Origin: Elymus sibiricus | Lineage: Eukaryota > Streptophyta > Magnoliopsida > Poales > Poaceae | Reading direction: 5' to 3' | Length of the DNA stretch: 64,000 nt | Assembly (NCBI GenBank): GCA_039707655.1 | Contig: CM077676.1 | Coordinates: 457,860,379 to 457,924,378 of the forward strand | Part shown: piece by piece, positions 1-11,913 of the stretch | Layout: every line of letters starts with the position of its first letter | Numbering within the stretch: the first letter of the stretch is position 1 | Made by a program: the position numbers and the translations under genes | The notes under the pieces: model-generated | Told to the model about the DNA's origin: nothing | The model's database searches: none | What the model saw: the letters and a program-made list of their open reading frames with translations, nothing else

Positions 1-302
1 TTTTTTTTTCAAACAGTAATTGCGTACAATACCTGCTACAGTAGATTTATACAGTGTTTTCTACGGTGCCTGTGACTTTCCTTCTTTGTTTTGCACTAGT
101 TTGCACTGTAGCTTAAGTGACTTTCCTCCTTGATGTTAGAGGATCCGGACATGTGGATATCATAAAATTCTACACTAAACAAATTCTACACTAAGCATAT
201 CATCACATTACTACAACATGCATATTATCTAACTACTATACTAATTAAGCATGCATATCATCCTATATATATATATATATTACCACACTGTAAGTAACTT
301 AC

Positions 303-952
303 CATGACATGTTGTTTGACATTCGTCCTTGTGAGGCGGGTCACGAATGGCATCCCGACATAGTCTTCACGTGGCGGTAGTATGTCCCATAGGTTTCCCG
401 ATTCCACGCCGCGAAGCCTCGGTCCTTGGGCATAGAGGGCTTCATCCAGTGGGTCATCATCATCATCCGAATCCTGATCATCTGAATCCTCGTCATCTGA
501 ATCCTCGCTATCGACAATCAAATTCAGGTAGATAACAGAAAGCTTGGTCCTTTCTCCTTTGAAGGAGAAGCTGATCAATTCACCCCCACTAAGACGCGAG
601 CGGACGATGAAACGATCCCATGCAGCTCCTCCAATCTGGGTTATCTTTCGCCCCTTCTCGACCTGCATAGTGTATGCCCCCCAGGAGCGTCGAAGGTCAC
701 GATGTCTCCTACAAGCTCATTGAATGCCAATCTCGCATTGCATGAAACGATCTGTGTAAGATAAAAACAAAAAAACACACACAATGCATTAGTGGAAATA
801 GCAACAAAAACTAAAAAAACTAGTAGAAGGTTCATATAATTTGTTACCGCTGCAGGAATTAAACTAGGCTGGAAGTAGATGCCGAACAGCGTGGCAGTAG
901 AAAGGCTGCTCCGGCACCTTGACTTGCACAGTCGACATGGTTCTTCCTCCAT
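303..952 (-). pseudogene. B3 DNA-binding domain gene fragment
   Basis: Two plausible exons read on the minus strand. The first (952 to 848) starts ATGGAGGAAGAACC and ends at a GT donor at 847-846. The second (751 to 303) follows an ACACAG acceptor and ends at CATG/GTAAGT. The product carries the end of a plant B3 fold, with the stretch GGAAWDRFIVRSRLSGGELI before an FSF strand. An acidic serine/aspartate linker follows, then what looks like the start of a second B3 domain (VGMPFVTRLTRTNVK). B3 proteins are plant transcription factors. The frame changes near 690, where GDIVTFDAPGGH is in one frame and TMQVEKG in the next, so this copy is broken. It is probably a captured host gene fragment. 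The B3 assignment is by motif only. Confidence 0.5.
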
Positions 953-1020
953 TCTACCTAAAACACATTGAACACTAGCTAAGTTGAATTGTGCGAACAT
1001 GGATCCATTCATCCATCAAC

Positions 1021-1200
1021 CTACGACACTATGGCATTCACAGTAGTAAATATCATCTACCTACGACACTACGGCATTCACAGTAGTAAATATAAATCAA
1101 TGCCAATATCATCCACCTAATAAAACACAGTACTAATATCCAAAAAATAGCACTTCATATCCTATGGCACTACGGCATTCACAGTAGTAACATGGATCCA
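1021..1200. repeat. Dispersed ~30-bp direct repeat
   Basis: The string ggcattcacagtagtaa occurs three times (about 1032, 1073 and 1173), each time after a variant of ctacgacacta. Spacing is irregular, with AT-rich filler between copies. It lies inside the CACTA-like element, between the B3 fragment and the next tandem repeat. No function is apparent. Confidence 0.6.
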
Positions 1201-1440
1201 TTCATCCATCCACCTAGGACTATCCATTCATATTTCAAAAAATAGCACTATCCATTCATCCATCCACCTATCAAAAAATAGCACTATCCATTCATCCATC
1301 CACCTATCAAAAAAATAGCACTATCCATTCATCCATCCACCTATCAAAATAACAGCACAATCCATTCATCCATCCACCTATCAAACAACCATGATATCAA
1401 AAGAACTAGCACTATTTGTTCATACATCCACCTATCAAAC
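1201..1440. repeat. Minisatellite, ~37-bp unit
   Basis: About six imperfect tandem copies of a unit built on ccattcatccatccacctatc followed by an A-rich stretch and tagcact. The cacctatc landmark falls near 1266, 1301, 1340, 1376 and 1430, so the unit is usually 35-39 bp. Confidence 0.75.
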
Positions 1441-1549
1441 AATCATCTAATCCATCTATCAAAAGAAATTTTCTCGCACAGATCCACCACCAGAGGGAGA
1501 CACTTGGGGAGGGGAAGAAGATTCGCGAGGGGGAGAGGGGATATCTCAC

Positions 1550-1680
1550 CTCCTTGGGGAGTTGGCGGCGGCCGCGCAGGTCCGGCGGCGAAGAGCGGCG
1601 TGATCGGGAGGTGGCGGCGGCGGTGGCGGCGCTGGTCGAGAAGGGGATGGGAGGACGAAGAAGGTGAAAACGTATGCGGG
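1550..1680 (-). other. GC-rich block, possible untranslated first exon
   Basis: A sharply GC-rich island in AT-rich surroundings. Read on the minus strand it is a CG-rich leader with no ATG that ends at a good splice donor (AAGGAG/GTGAG, junction at 1550/1549). This is how many grass first exons look, and it lies upstream of the B3 fragment on the same strand, so it may be that gene's 5' UTR exon. This is inference from composition and the donor site only. Confidence 0.3.
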
Positions 1681-1952
1681 TGAGTAGTGAATCGGACTTA
1701 ATTAGCGTTTTTTACTGGGGCGGAGGGCAGTTACCAGACGGATAGTGCTGGCGTTGGTCTAGTGGGCTACGCCAAAGAAAATGGTAGCAAACAGAAAAAA
1801 AATCATCAAGTATCTATGGTGTCAGTAAAAGTTTCTACGCCAGAGGTATTGACGTATCAATGTCGTACCAAATACGCGTACGCCAGCACTATTTGAAAAA
1901 ATATTGCTGGCGTGGATGGAAAATGGTGTGGCTAGCCATTTTTCCACTAGTG

Positions 1953-2599
1953 TTCGTTTTGAACTTGGAAAGCGTAACACTTGGTTTTGGTGCTTCAGGT
2001 GATCAATCGATACAAACCCCGACTAAAACGGCGAGGGCGGGCCTTTTCCACCCCGATAGGCTGCAAGTTTGGCTTAGTTTTTTTTAAGTTAGAAGTTTGG
2101 CTTAGTTGGTTTGTCTGACAGAGCGAGAGAAAGATGTAAAATGCATGAATATGTAGTGGACGTACTTTTGGAGGGCCTAAGAGAAATTGTGTATGTAAAC
2201 CCTCTGTTTAATTTTACTTCGCACATTAGCTTTGTCTCAGGTCAAGTACGATTAGAATCATCATTCAATATATTTTGATATTAGGAGTACAATATATCTT
2301 TTTATTGTGAAAGTTCATATAAACCGGAAGAGAATCATGCAAACAAGGTAGATTTTCATTATATTTAGAACTTTTAGGACAAAAAAAAGAAACCCGACTC
2401 TAAACCTGTCCTACGGCGGCGGCCGATGTCCACTTTCCTTTGTATTCCGCATCGGCGACCACGGCCTGCATGCCGTCTCCATTAACGGCGGCGGGGTTTA
2501 AGACCCATGAATTGAAGGTGCGGTCTCCGGCGAGGAAAAGTAGGGCACGGGAGACGGACCGGCCCACTTGGGAGACCATGCCCTGCCGCCTCCCATGCC
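1953..2599. other. Low-information sequence
   Basis: No gene recognised. The first 70 bases (1951-2020) resemble 15459-15579 and, in part, 3527-3560; all three share gcgtaacacttg or a close variant. The rest is AT-rich and becomes GC-rich after about 2410. Confidence 0.5.
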
Positions 2600-3061
2600 C
2601 TACTTATCCACGGAGGAGTCCGCGAACTCGCTGGTGCCGGTGGACGTGAGGTCGATGATGGACGTGCACGGTCCGTCGCTTTTCACCAGCCACATGCGCC
2701 CCCGAACTTTGGACGTCGGCGCGTAGGACACGCGTCTGGCGGCGCTCTCGTCCTCAGCCACCGGCGCGGCCAGTGCTTGTGCGGCCGCGTCCGCGTCCGG
2801 CTGCGCCGGCATTGCATTGCGAGCGGCGCGTTGAGGAACGGCGGTGTCGCGGCGACCTCGTGCTTCATCTCCGAAGAAAGGCTCTCCCGCAGAGCGTTCC
2901 CGCTCGCGGTCATGGTGCATGTGGTGCCAGGGAGGAGGATGTGCTCTGGTGTATAGTTTAGCCGGGTGTTGCCAAGCGTCCGGGGGACGAGGATCATATG
3001 ACGTACGGTATCCTGCCGTTCTGTCACTAACACGTGGGCCCGTTATGAACCTGACCCACAT
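2600..3061 (-). CDS. Hypothetical GC-rich ORF, 153 codons
   Basis: An open frame in a GC-rich block (about 2410-3420) unlike its AT-rich flanks. Third codon positions near its 3' end are almost all G or C, as in many grass genes, and it ends SEFADSSVDK. I recognise no domain. The opposite strand is also open with high GC3 over the last 120 bases, so the strand is uncertain. It may be a fragment of a host gene or only a consequence of base composition. Confidence 0.2.
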   Translation of the reverse strand: MWVRFITGPRVSDRTAGYRTSYDPRPPDAWQHPAKLYTRAHPPPWHHMHHDRERERSAGEPFFGDEARGRRDTAVPQRAARNAMPAQPDADAAAQALAAPVAEDESAARRVSYAPTSKVRGRMWLVKSDGPCTSIIDLTSTGTSEFADSSVDK

Positions 3062-5246
3062 GTCAGTGCCCCAAGGCAGTCAGCGCATGGCAGAGGAGCC
3101 GCTTCCGTGTCCGGGTGCGTCAATGAGTCACCGGAGTTGGTTCCTCGGCTTACTAAAAAAAGAAGCTGGTTCCTCGGCTGGCGAGCCAGCTTTATGGCGG
3201 CATGAATGCGGGCAGCTGGCACTAGGCGGGAATGCACACGGGCGAGGGACGAGTGTTTTTGTGGGCCAGGCCGCCAGGGTAGTCACCTGCGGGCGTGGCA
3301 ACATTGTGAACTTGAGATGTCCTTTGCTCACATGCGATCCCACATGTCAGTGAAAAAGGAAGATGACCCGCGTTCCCTTGGGTCAGCAGCACGCCGGACC
3401 GACCGTCTGTAGGTGTGACGCCAACGCGACAGGGGTGCTGTCAGTGCACCTATAGCCAGCCTAATAGCCCACATGTACAATAGTTATTCATACTCGCATA
3501 AGTACCATTATAATAAGTGTACCGGCCTTTCCTTTTCAACTAGTGAAGCGTAACACTTGATTAAGTAGCCGGACGATGTGTGTTGTCTGTCTCTTGTATG
3601 GATTTGAGGTGTGCTAATTGAGGTGTCCGGTTGTGTGAAGGAATAATTTGCCGGTCCCTGCCCGCATATAAGGGTCCAGACTACCAAGTTCCGGTTGTAG
3701 ATGTTCTAAACTATACTTACTACTCAATTAGATATCCGGCTGTTCCGCATTTAGGAGTATGTAAGTTGCGTGGAAATCAGTTGCCTAGGTCAGTTTTGTG
3801 AGCCGTCCAGATATAATCATGCGGCTTTGCTTCTTTCTCATTGCTCTCCAACCCTCTTATCCATCGATCATGCCGCCCTCCGATCGACTCCATCCTCCCG
3901 CATGCCTCATCTCAAAATTTCGCCGAGTGCCATTCACATGTGGGCCTAGATGATGTATTTATGTTATAGTTCAATGGTGTGCCAGTTTGTCCAACGTTGT
4001 AATTTGTCCGGCATGCATATATACAAACGGTTCATTTAAAGTTTTGTGTTGCCTCGACTATGTGTCGCTCCCCATCTTAGTAGTGACAACCCCATTTGTC
4101 TGTAAACCAACACATCTTGATGAGATTGATATGAGAGATTGAGAGAGTGGCGTGCAAGGAAATAAGGTTTGGTGTGTGTCGGTCATATAAATGGTCGTGT
4201 GGAGTAGAGAGAGGGGGTGTGCGCGCGTCGGTCATGTTCCCTCTAGATATAGATCGTCTGAAAGAGGACTATGGTGCGTCTGGAGATCGATCGATCGACC
4301 GAGGGCCGGAGAGAAAGATGAATGCATGCTTAGAAAAAGATAGATGAAGGCTTGGTTATAATTAATGCATGGTGTGACCTAGGCATGAGTCAAAGAGCGA
4401 CTTGATGAGAGAGATACAATGTTGATACCTCGAGATATCGATCAAGCGTGACTTGGATAAATAGAAAGAGGTGTGTGTGTGGGGGGGGGTGTGCGTGCCT
4501 GCATGCATGCGTGCGTTTGTGTGTATGTGTGTGTGAGAGAGAGAGAGAGACCTGACATTTAACCGAGAGACATGGAGTGGGTGTGTAATACAGAGAGGGC
4601 GCATCAAAGAAAGAAAAACATGACAACAATCTGTGTTGGTGTGTGAGACACGTTATGCATAAGAAAGACGCATGGTATTTGAATCCGACCTAAAAAAGTT
4701 TCAAAGAATTCAACCTAAAGTGGATTCGAATATTTGAACCGATGATCATAGCATTTGCAAATCATATGTAAAGGGCATTCAATCTTCATTTCGGTTTTCA
4801 ACGTACAACATATGTACAAGCACGTACATAGATTTGTATTCAAACGGAAAATGGTTTCCAATTGGTATTCAAACACGTGAATGCTTGTTGTCACGTATGT
4901 GCTTGCTATGGGGTTTCGCCACGTCTAGCCAGTCCAATAGTAGTAGCACTCAACATCTGCAGTAGAGTATGGAGTGCCCTACTTTATTACGGTAACACAT
5001 GGCCCACCTCACAATCTCAACATTTTTCTCGGAATCGTCGTGTGTCTCTTCTAGTAGTGTTTTTTTACATCACTTGTCTCTCTCTCTTCTAAATTCAGCC
5101 GACGCGGGCGGCGGAGGGGGAGAGGGCGGGCGAAGTTTGCCTATGTTCCTAAAAAAAGTTTGCCTACCGTCGGTTTGCTCTCAACTGCGGTCCCACAAGT
5201 AAGCGAAAACGCAAGACGAAGCGCGTTCCATTCGGTGACCGACGTG
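3062..5246. other. Intergenic sequence, no gene recognised
   Basis: GC-rich to about 3420, then AT-rich. It contains a partial copy of the gcgtaacacttg repeat (3527-3560) and a simple-sequence block at 4471-4550. Open frames here are short and show no family motif. It ends at the acgtg target duplication of the Athila element. Confidence 0.5.
4471..4550. repeat. Compound microsatellite (GT, G, GCAT, GA)
   Basis: Consecutive simple runs: (GT)5 from 4471, a run of nine G from 4481, GCAT/GCGT repeats from 4501, more GT, then (GA)n ending near 4550. Confidence 0.9.
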
Positions 5247-6766
5247 TGATACATCCATTTTGCATCATGTTTTCCTACTGTTATTTATAATGTTTTCATG
5301 CATAATAATGCTTTTGGGATTAATTCTAATGCCTTTTCTCTCATAAATTGCAAGGTATGCACAAGGAGGGAGAAAACCGGCAGCTGGAATTCTGGACCTG
5401 AAAAAGCACCGTCAGGATACCTATTCTGCACAACTCCAAATGACCTGAAACTTCATGAGGATTTTTTGTGGAATATATCAGAATTATTGGAGCAAATAAC
5501 TACCGGAGGGAGCCCACTAGGTGAGCACCACCCATCAGGGCGCGCCAGGCCCCCCAGGCGCGCCCTAGTGGGTGCTGCTCAGCCCAGCCCAGCTCCGGGG
5601 CCCCTCTTCTGGTATATACTTCCTTTTACCCTAGAAAAAAAATAAGGAGAGGACTTTTGGGACGAAGCGCCGCCGTCTCCAGGTGGAACTTGGGCAGGAG
5701 CACTTTTGCCCTCCGGCGGAGCGATTCCGCCGGGGGAACTTCCCTCCCGGAGGGGGAAACCATCGTCATCATCATCACCAACCACTCTCCCATCTTGGGG
5801 GGAGTAATCTTCATCAACATCTTCAACAACACCATCTCCTCTCAAACCCTAGTTCATCTCTTGTGTTCCATCTTGGTACCGGAACTCTAGATTGGTACTT
5901 GTGGATGACTAGTAGTGCTGATTACATCTTGTAGTTGATTACTATATGGTTTATTTGGTGGAAGATATTATGTTCAGATTCATTATGATATTCATTACCT
6001 CTCTGATCATGAACATGTTTGATATTCGTGAGTAGTTGTCTTTGTTCTTGAGGTCACGGGAGAAATCATGTTGCAAGAAATCATGTGAAATTGACATGTG
6101 TTCGATATTTTGATAGTATGTATGTTGTGATTCCCTTAGTGGTGTCATGTGAACGTCGACTACATGGCACTTCACCATACTTGGGCCTAAGGGAATGCAT
6201 TGTAGATTAGTTATTAGATGATGGGTTAATAGAGTGACAGAAGCTTAAACCCCAGTCTATGTGTTACTTCGTAAGGGACCGATTTGGATCCAAAAGTTTA
6301 ATGCTATGGTTAGATGTTTATCTTAATACTTTCTCGTAGTTGCGGATGCTTGCGAGGGGCTTAATCATAAGTAGGATGCTTGTTCAAGTAAGAACAGCAC
6401 CTAAGCACCGGTCCACCCGCATATCAAATTATTAGAGTAGCGAACACCGAACAACTCAACATGATGAACGTGACTAGATGAATTCCCGTGTACCCTCAAG
6501 AACACTTTGCTCTATATAAGAAACCGTTCCGGCCTGTCCTTTGCCACAAAAGGATTGGGCTACCTTGCTGCACTCTTGTTACCGTTACCATTACTTTCTC
6601 ATTACAAAACACCTTGCTACTAAACAATCTGTTACCGACTATTTCAGTGCCTGCAGAAATTACCTTGCTGAAATCCGCTTGTCATTTCCTTCTGCTCCTC
6701 GTTGGGATCGACATTCTTACTTATCAAAAGGACTACAATTGAACCCCGTGCGCTTGCGGGTCATCA
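5247..6766 (+). repeat. 5' LTR of the Athila-type element
   Basis: Starts tgatacatccattttg and ends gcgggtcatca, a TGAT...ATCA pair. A GC-rich hairpin (5529-5574) and a TATA box (5613-5618) mark the promoter. Matches 13879-15397 along its whole length with scattered differences. Confidence 0.95.
5529..5618 (+). promoter_or_regulatory. LTR hairpin plus TATA box
   Basis: Arms 5529-5546 (cacccatcagggcgcgcc) and 5557-5574 pair at 16 of 18 positions around a 10-base loop. The TATA box tatata follows at 5613-5618, about 39 bases past the hairpin. The 3' LTR has the same arrangement (arms 14161-14178 and 14189-14206, TATA 14245-14250). The TATA box presumably drives the genomic RNA; the hairpin's role is unknown. 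Confidence 0.7.
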
Positions 6767-6777
6767 AGGGTCTTTTC

Positions 6778-6795
6778 TGGCGCCGTTGCCGGGGA
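6778..6795 (+). other. Primer binding site, tRNA-Asp
   Basis: TGGCGCCGTTGCCGGGGA is complementary to the 3' end of plant tRNA-Asp and lies 11 bases after the 5' LTR. It would prime minus-strand DNA synthesis. Confidence 0.9.
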
Positions 6796-6872
6796 GTGAA
6801 GCGCTATTGGTAAGTGGAAATTGGTAAGGGAATTTTTTTTTTACGTGCTGAAATTTACTGTTACTTGTCACT

Positions 6873-9800
6873 ATGGAATCTAATCCTTTGAGGGGTTTGT
6901 TCGGGGTATCTTCACCTCGATCGGAACCACAATTAGTAGCCCCTCGACCTACTGCACCTACTGAAAATATTGGCTATGAAATTCTTTCGGGTATGATAGA
7001 ACAACTTCTAGCTAATCCTTATGCAGGAGATGGAACTAAGCATCCTGATTTGCACTTGATATATGTGGATGAAATTTGTGGATTATTTAAGCTTGCAGGT
7101 TTGCCCGGAGATGAGGTTAAGAAGAAGGTTTTCCCTTTATCTTTGGAGGTAAAAGCATTGACATGGTATAGGCTATGCGATGATATTGGATCTTGGAGCT
7201 GGAACCGCTTGAAACTGGAATTTCACCAGAAATTTTATCCTATGCATCTAGTTCATCGTGATCGTAACTTCATATATAATTTTTGGCCTCGTGAAGGAGA
7301 AAGCATCACTCTAGCTTGGGGGAGGCTTAAGTCAATGTTATATTCATGCCCCAACCATGAGCTCTCAAGAGAAATGATTATCCAGAATTTTTATGCTCGG
7401 CTTTCTCATAATGATCAAAATATGCTCAATACTTCTTGTACCGGTTCTTTTATGAAGAAGACTATTGAATTCAGGTGGGATCTTTTGGAAAGAATTAAAC
7501 GCAACTCTGAAGATTGGGAATTCGACGAAGGTAAAGAGTCAGGTATAAAGATTGAGTACGATTGTGTTAAATCTTTTATGCATACTGATACTTTTCAAAA
7601 GTTTAGCACTAAATATGGACTTGACTCTGAGATAGTAGCTTCTTTATGCGAATCTTTTGCTACTCACGTTGATCTCCCCAAGGAGAAGTGGTTCAAATAT
7701 CACCCACCTATTAGAGAAGTAGTCAAAGAACCCGACATAGCTAGAGAGGAAACTATCCTCTACAATGTTGATCCTGTTGTTCCTACAGCTTATATTGAGA
7801 AACCACCTTTCCCTGTTAGGATAAAGGAACACGCGAAGGTACCAACTACCGTTCGCAAAAGTCAAATTAGAGAACCAAAGCCTTCTGAACAAATCAAAGT
7901 AGAACCTAGCGTTGCTATGGTTAAGGATCTCTTGGTAGAAAATGTTGATGGGCATGTCATATACTTTTGTGATGATGCCGCTAGAATTGCTAGACCCGAC
8001 AAAAGGGACAAACACAAACCCGTTGTTGGCTTGCCTGTTATCTCAGTTAAAATAGGACATCATTGTTATCATGGCTTATGTGATATTGGTGCTAGCGTGA
8101 GTGCTATTCCTATTGCTTTATATCAAGAAATTATGGATGATATAGCACCCGCTGAAATAGAACACATAGACGTTACTATTAAACTAGCAAATAGAGACAC
8201 CATCCAACCACTTGGGATCGTTAGAGATGTCGAAGTCTTATGTGGGAAAGTGAAATACCCTACTGATTTTCTAGTTCTTGGTTCCCCACAGGACGACTTT
8301 TGTCCCATTATCTTTGGTAGACCGTTCTTGAACACCGTCAATGCTAAAATAGATTGCGAAAAACAAACCGTCGGTGTTAGCTTTGGTGGTGAGTCTCATG
8401 AGTTCAATTTCTCTAAGTTTAATAGGAAACCACATAGGGAGGAATCACCAAGCAAATACGAAATAATTGGTCTTGCTTCTATTGCCGTACCTCCTACCGA
8501 TCCGTTAGAACAATACTTGCTAGAACATGAAAATGATTTGCACATGCATGGAAGAAATGAAATAGATAAAGTGTTATTTCATCAACCTCCTCTGCTTAAA
8601 CACAATTTGCCTGTTGAAACTCTAGGAGGTCCTCCTCCACCTAAAGGTGATCCTGTGTTTGAATTAAAACAATTGCCTGACACTCTAAAATACGCTTATC
8701 TTGATGAGAAAAAGATATATCCTGTTATTATTAGTGCTAACCTTTCAGAACATGAAGAAGAAAGATTATTGAAAGTTCTGAGGAAGCACCGTGCTGCTAT
8801 TGGATATACTCGTGATGATCTTAAGGGCATTAGTCCCACTCTCTGTCAGCACAAGATTAATATGGAGCCTGATGCTAAACCGGTTGTTGATCATCAACGT
8901 CGGTTGAATCCAGGTATTAAAGCTTCTGGAAGCAGGTATAATCTATCCCATAGCTGATAGTAGATGGGTAAGTCCCGTTCATTGTGTCGCAAATAAGGGA
9001 GGTATTACTGTTGTGCCTAATGATAAGAATGAGCTTATTCCTCAGAGAATAGTTACTGGCTATAGGATGGTAATTGATTTTAGGAAGTTGAATAAAGCTA
9101 CTAGAAAAGATCATTACCCCTTGCCTTTTATCGATCAAATGCTAGAGAGATTATCAAAGCACACACACTTTTGCTTTTTAGATGTCTATTCTGGGTTTTC
9201 TCAAATACCTTTGTCACAACCCGATCAAGAGAAAACCACTTTCACGTGCCCTTTTGGAACTTATGCTTATAGACGTATGCCTTTTGGTTTATGCAATGCA
9301 CCTGCTACCTTTCAAAGATGTATGACTGCTATATTCTCTGATTTTTGTGAAAAGATTGTTGAGGTTTTCATGGATGATTTTTCTGTTTATGGAACTTCTT
9401 TTGATGATTGCTTGAGCAACCTTGATCGAGTTTTGCAGAGATGTCAGCAAACTAATCTTGTCTTGAACTGGGAGAAGTGCCACTTTATGGTCAATGAAGG
9501 TATTGTCTTGGGTCACAAAATTTCCGAGCGTGGTATTGAAGTGGACAAAGCTAAGGTTGATGCTATTGAGAAGATGCCATGTCCTCGAGATATTAAAGGT
9601 ATTCGTAGTTTTCTCGGTCATGCTGGTTTCTATAGGAGATTTATTAAGGACTTCTCTAAAATTTCTAGGCCTCTTACAAATCTTTTGCAACACTCAAGAA
9701 ATCCCCTTTGTTTTTGATGATGATTGTGTAGAAGCCTTTGAAACACTCAAGAAATCCTTGATTTCCGCACCTATTGTTCAACCACCTGATTGGAACCTAC

Positions 9801-11575
9801 CCTTTGAAATTATGTGTGATGCTAGTGATTATGCTGTTGGTGCTATTCTTGGGCAAAGAGTTGACAAGAAATTGAATGTTATCCATTATGCTAGCAAAAC
9901 TTTAGATGGTGCCCAGAGGAACTATGTCACCACTGAGAAAGAATTCTTAGCAGTCGTGTTTGCTTGTGACAAATTTAGATCCTATATAGTTGATTCCAAA
10001 GTGATTGTTCACACTGATCACGCTTCTATCAAGTACCTCATGGAAAAGAAAGACGCTAAGCCTAGGCTCATTAGATGGGTTCTCTTGCTTCAGGAGTTTG
10101 ATTTGCATATTATTGATAGGAAGGGAGCTGAGAATCCCGTAGCTGATAACTTGTCTAGGTTAGAGAACATTCTTGATGACCCGCTACCTATTAATGATAG
10201 CTTTCCGGATGAGCAATTAGCGGTCGTAAATGTTTCTCGTAGTACTCCTTGGTATGCTGATTATGCTAATTTCATCATTGCTAAGTATTTACCGCCTAGT
10301 TTCACATACCAACAGAAGAAGAAATTCTTCTATGATTTAAAACATTACTTTTGGGATGATCCTCATCTTTATAAGGAAGGAGTAGATGGTATTATTAGAC
10401 ATTGTGTACCTGAGCATGAACAGGAACAAATCTTGCGGAAATGTCACTCCGAAGCTTATGGAGGGCATCATGCCGGAGATAGAACCGCTCATAAGGTACT
10501 ACAATCTGGTTTTTATTGGCCTACTTTCTTCAAGGATGCCCGTAAGTTTGTTTCATCTTGTGATGAATGTCAGCGTATAGGTAATATTGGTAAGCGTCAG
10601 GAAATGCCAATGAATTATTCTCTTGCTGTAGAACCTTTTGATGTTTGGGGTTTTGATTATATGGGACCTTTTCCTTCCTCCAATGGGTACACGCATATTT
10701 TGGTTGCTGTTGATTACGTCACCAAGTGGGTGGAAGCTATTCCAACTAGTAGTGCTGATCATAACACTTCCATTAAGATGCTTAAGGAAGTTATCTTTCC
10801 GAGGTTTGGAGTCCCTAGATACCTTATGACTGATGGTGGTTCACACTTTATTCACGGTGCTTTCCGTAAGATGCTTGCTAAGTACGATGTTAACCATAGA
10901 ATTGCGTCACCCTATCACCCTCAGTCTAGTGGTCAAGTAGAACTGAGAAATAGGGAAATAAAGTTGATTTTACAGAAAACCGTCAATAGGTCTCGAAAGA
11001 ATTGGTCTAAGAAATTAGATGATGCACTTTGGGACTATAGGACCGCGTATAAAAATCCTATGGATATGTCTCCATACAAAATGGTCTATGGCAAAGCTTG
11101 TCATTTGCCTCTTGAGTTAGAACACAAAGCGTATTGGGCAATCAAAGAGCTCAATTATGACTTTAAACTAGCCGGTGAGAAGAGGTTATTTGATATTAGC
11201 TCGCTAGATGAGTGGAGAACCCAAGCGTATGAAAATGCCAAGCTCTTTAAATAAAAAGTCAAGAGATGGCATGACAAAAAGATTCAAAAGCGAGAGTTCA
11301 AAGTAGGAGAATATGTTTTATTGTACAACTCTCGTTTCAGATTTTTTGCAGGTAAACTTCTCTCTAAATGGGAAGGACCTTATGTTATCGAAGAGGTCTA
11401 TCGGTCTGGAGCGATCAAAATAAATAATCCCGAAGGCACTAACCCGAAGGTGGTCAATGGTCAGAGAATTAAACACTACATTTCAGGTACGCCAATTAAT
11501 GTTGAAAGCAATGTTATTCAAACCATGACACCGGAGGAACACATAAGGGAGACCTTCCGAAACACTAAAGAATAG
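6873..11575 (+). pseudogene. Athila-type gag-pol polyprotein, broken
   Basis: The first open block (6873-8957, 694 codons) holds a retrotransposon Gag domain (about residues 45-200), an aspartic protease (about 395-490) with DIGAS where DTGAS or DSGAS is usual, and the start of RT. RT continues in another frame with PFGLCNAPATFQ and FMDD. RNase H follows ([24 protein letters not shown]), then integrase with an H-H-C-C zinc finger and the DDE residues in FDYMGP, TDGGSHF and PQSSGQVE. Three breaks are visible: a frame change near 8915, a frame change near 9690 caused by extra bases, and a TAA at 11252-11254 in the integrase C-terminal part, which otherwise stays open to 11575. The start is the ATG 77 bases past the primer site. 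Confidence 0.9.
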
Positions 11576-11710
11576 CTGAAATAAAGTACGTACGTGATAC
11601 GGTAAGTAAACGGACTCCGAAAAATCTACAAAAATATTTTTTGTCAGTTTTGGTATTTATGAAAATTTTAGGAAATAAGAAATAGCCAGGAAGGCACCCG
11701 AGGGGAGCAG
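11576..11710 (+). other. Spacer between integrase and the internal cassette
   Basis: AT-rich, with no ORF. It leads into the hairpin at 11711. Confidence 0.5.
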
Positions 11711-11833
11711 CACCCATCAGGGCGCGCCAGACCCCCCTCGCGCGCCATGGTGGGTGGTGCCCACCTCGGGCACCTTCCAGACTCCGTTTTCCTCTCGTTT
11801 GCTTGTCTCCCAAGATAAAAATTCTTTATATAC
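11711..11833 (+). promoter_or_regulatory. Internal hairpin plus TATA cassette
   Basis: The left arm at 11711-11728 (cacccatcagggcgcgcc) is identical to the LTR hairpin's left arm. The right arm (11739-11756) is a more decayed match. A TATA-like box (tttatatac, 11826-11833) lies about 70 bases on, and the accessory ORF starts 80 bases after that. The layout copies the LTR promoter region inside the element, so it may drive a separate transcript of the accessory ORF. Promoter activity is inferred. Confidence 0.45.
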
Positions 11834-11913
11834 TCCTCGAACCTGTTGACCTCCGTATCGCGGAGAAATCTTCTGTTCTTCTTTCTTGCTGTTTTCCTGA
11901 CAGATCTGAAATT

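Larger units (their letters stand above)
1..1952. mobile_element. CACTA-like DNA transposon, right end only
   Basis: The minus strand read from 1952 begins CACTAGTGGAAAAATGGC, the form expected of a CACTA (En/Spm) terminal inverted repeat. Inward of it a short motif recurs in both orientations, as CACTA subterminal repeats do: tagtgctggcg at 1743, ctacgcca at 1767, ctacgccag at 1835, cgccagcacta at 1881 and ttgctggcg at 1904. The other terminus is not in the window, so the element is cut by the window edge or truncated. A B3-domain gene fragment and two tandem repeats lie inside. The inner boundary, and whether everything from base 1 belongs to this element, are inferred. Confidence 0.55.
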
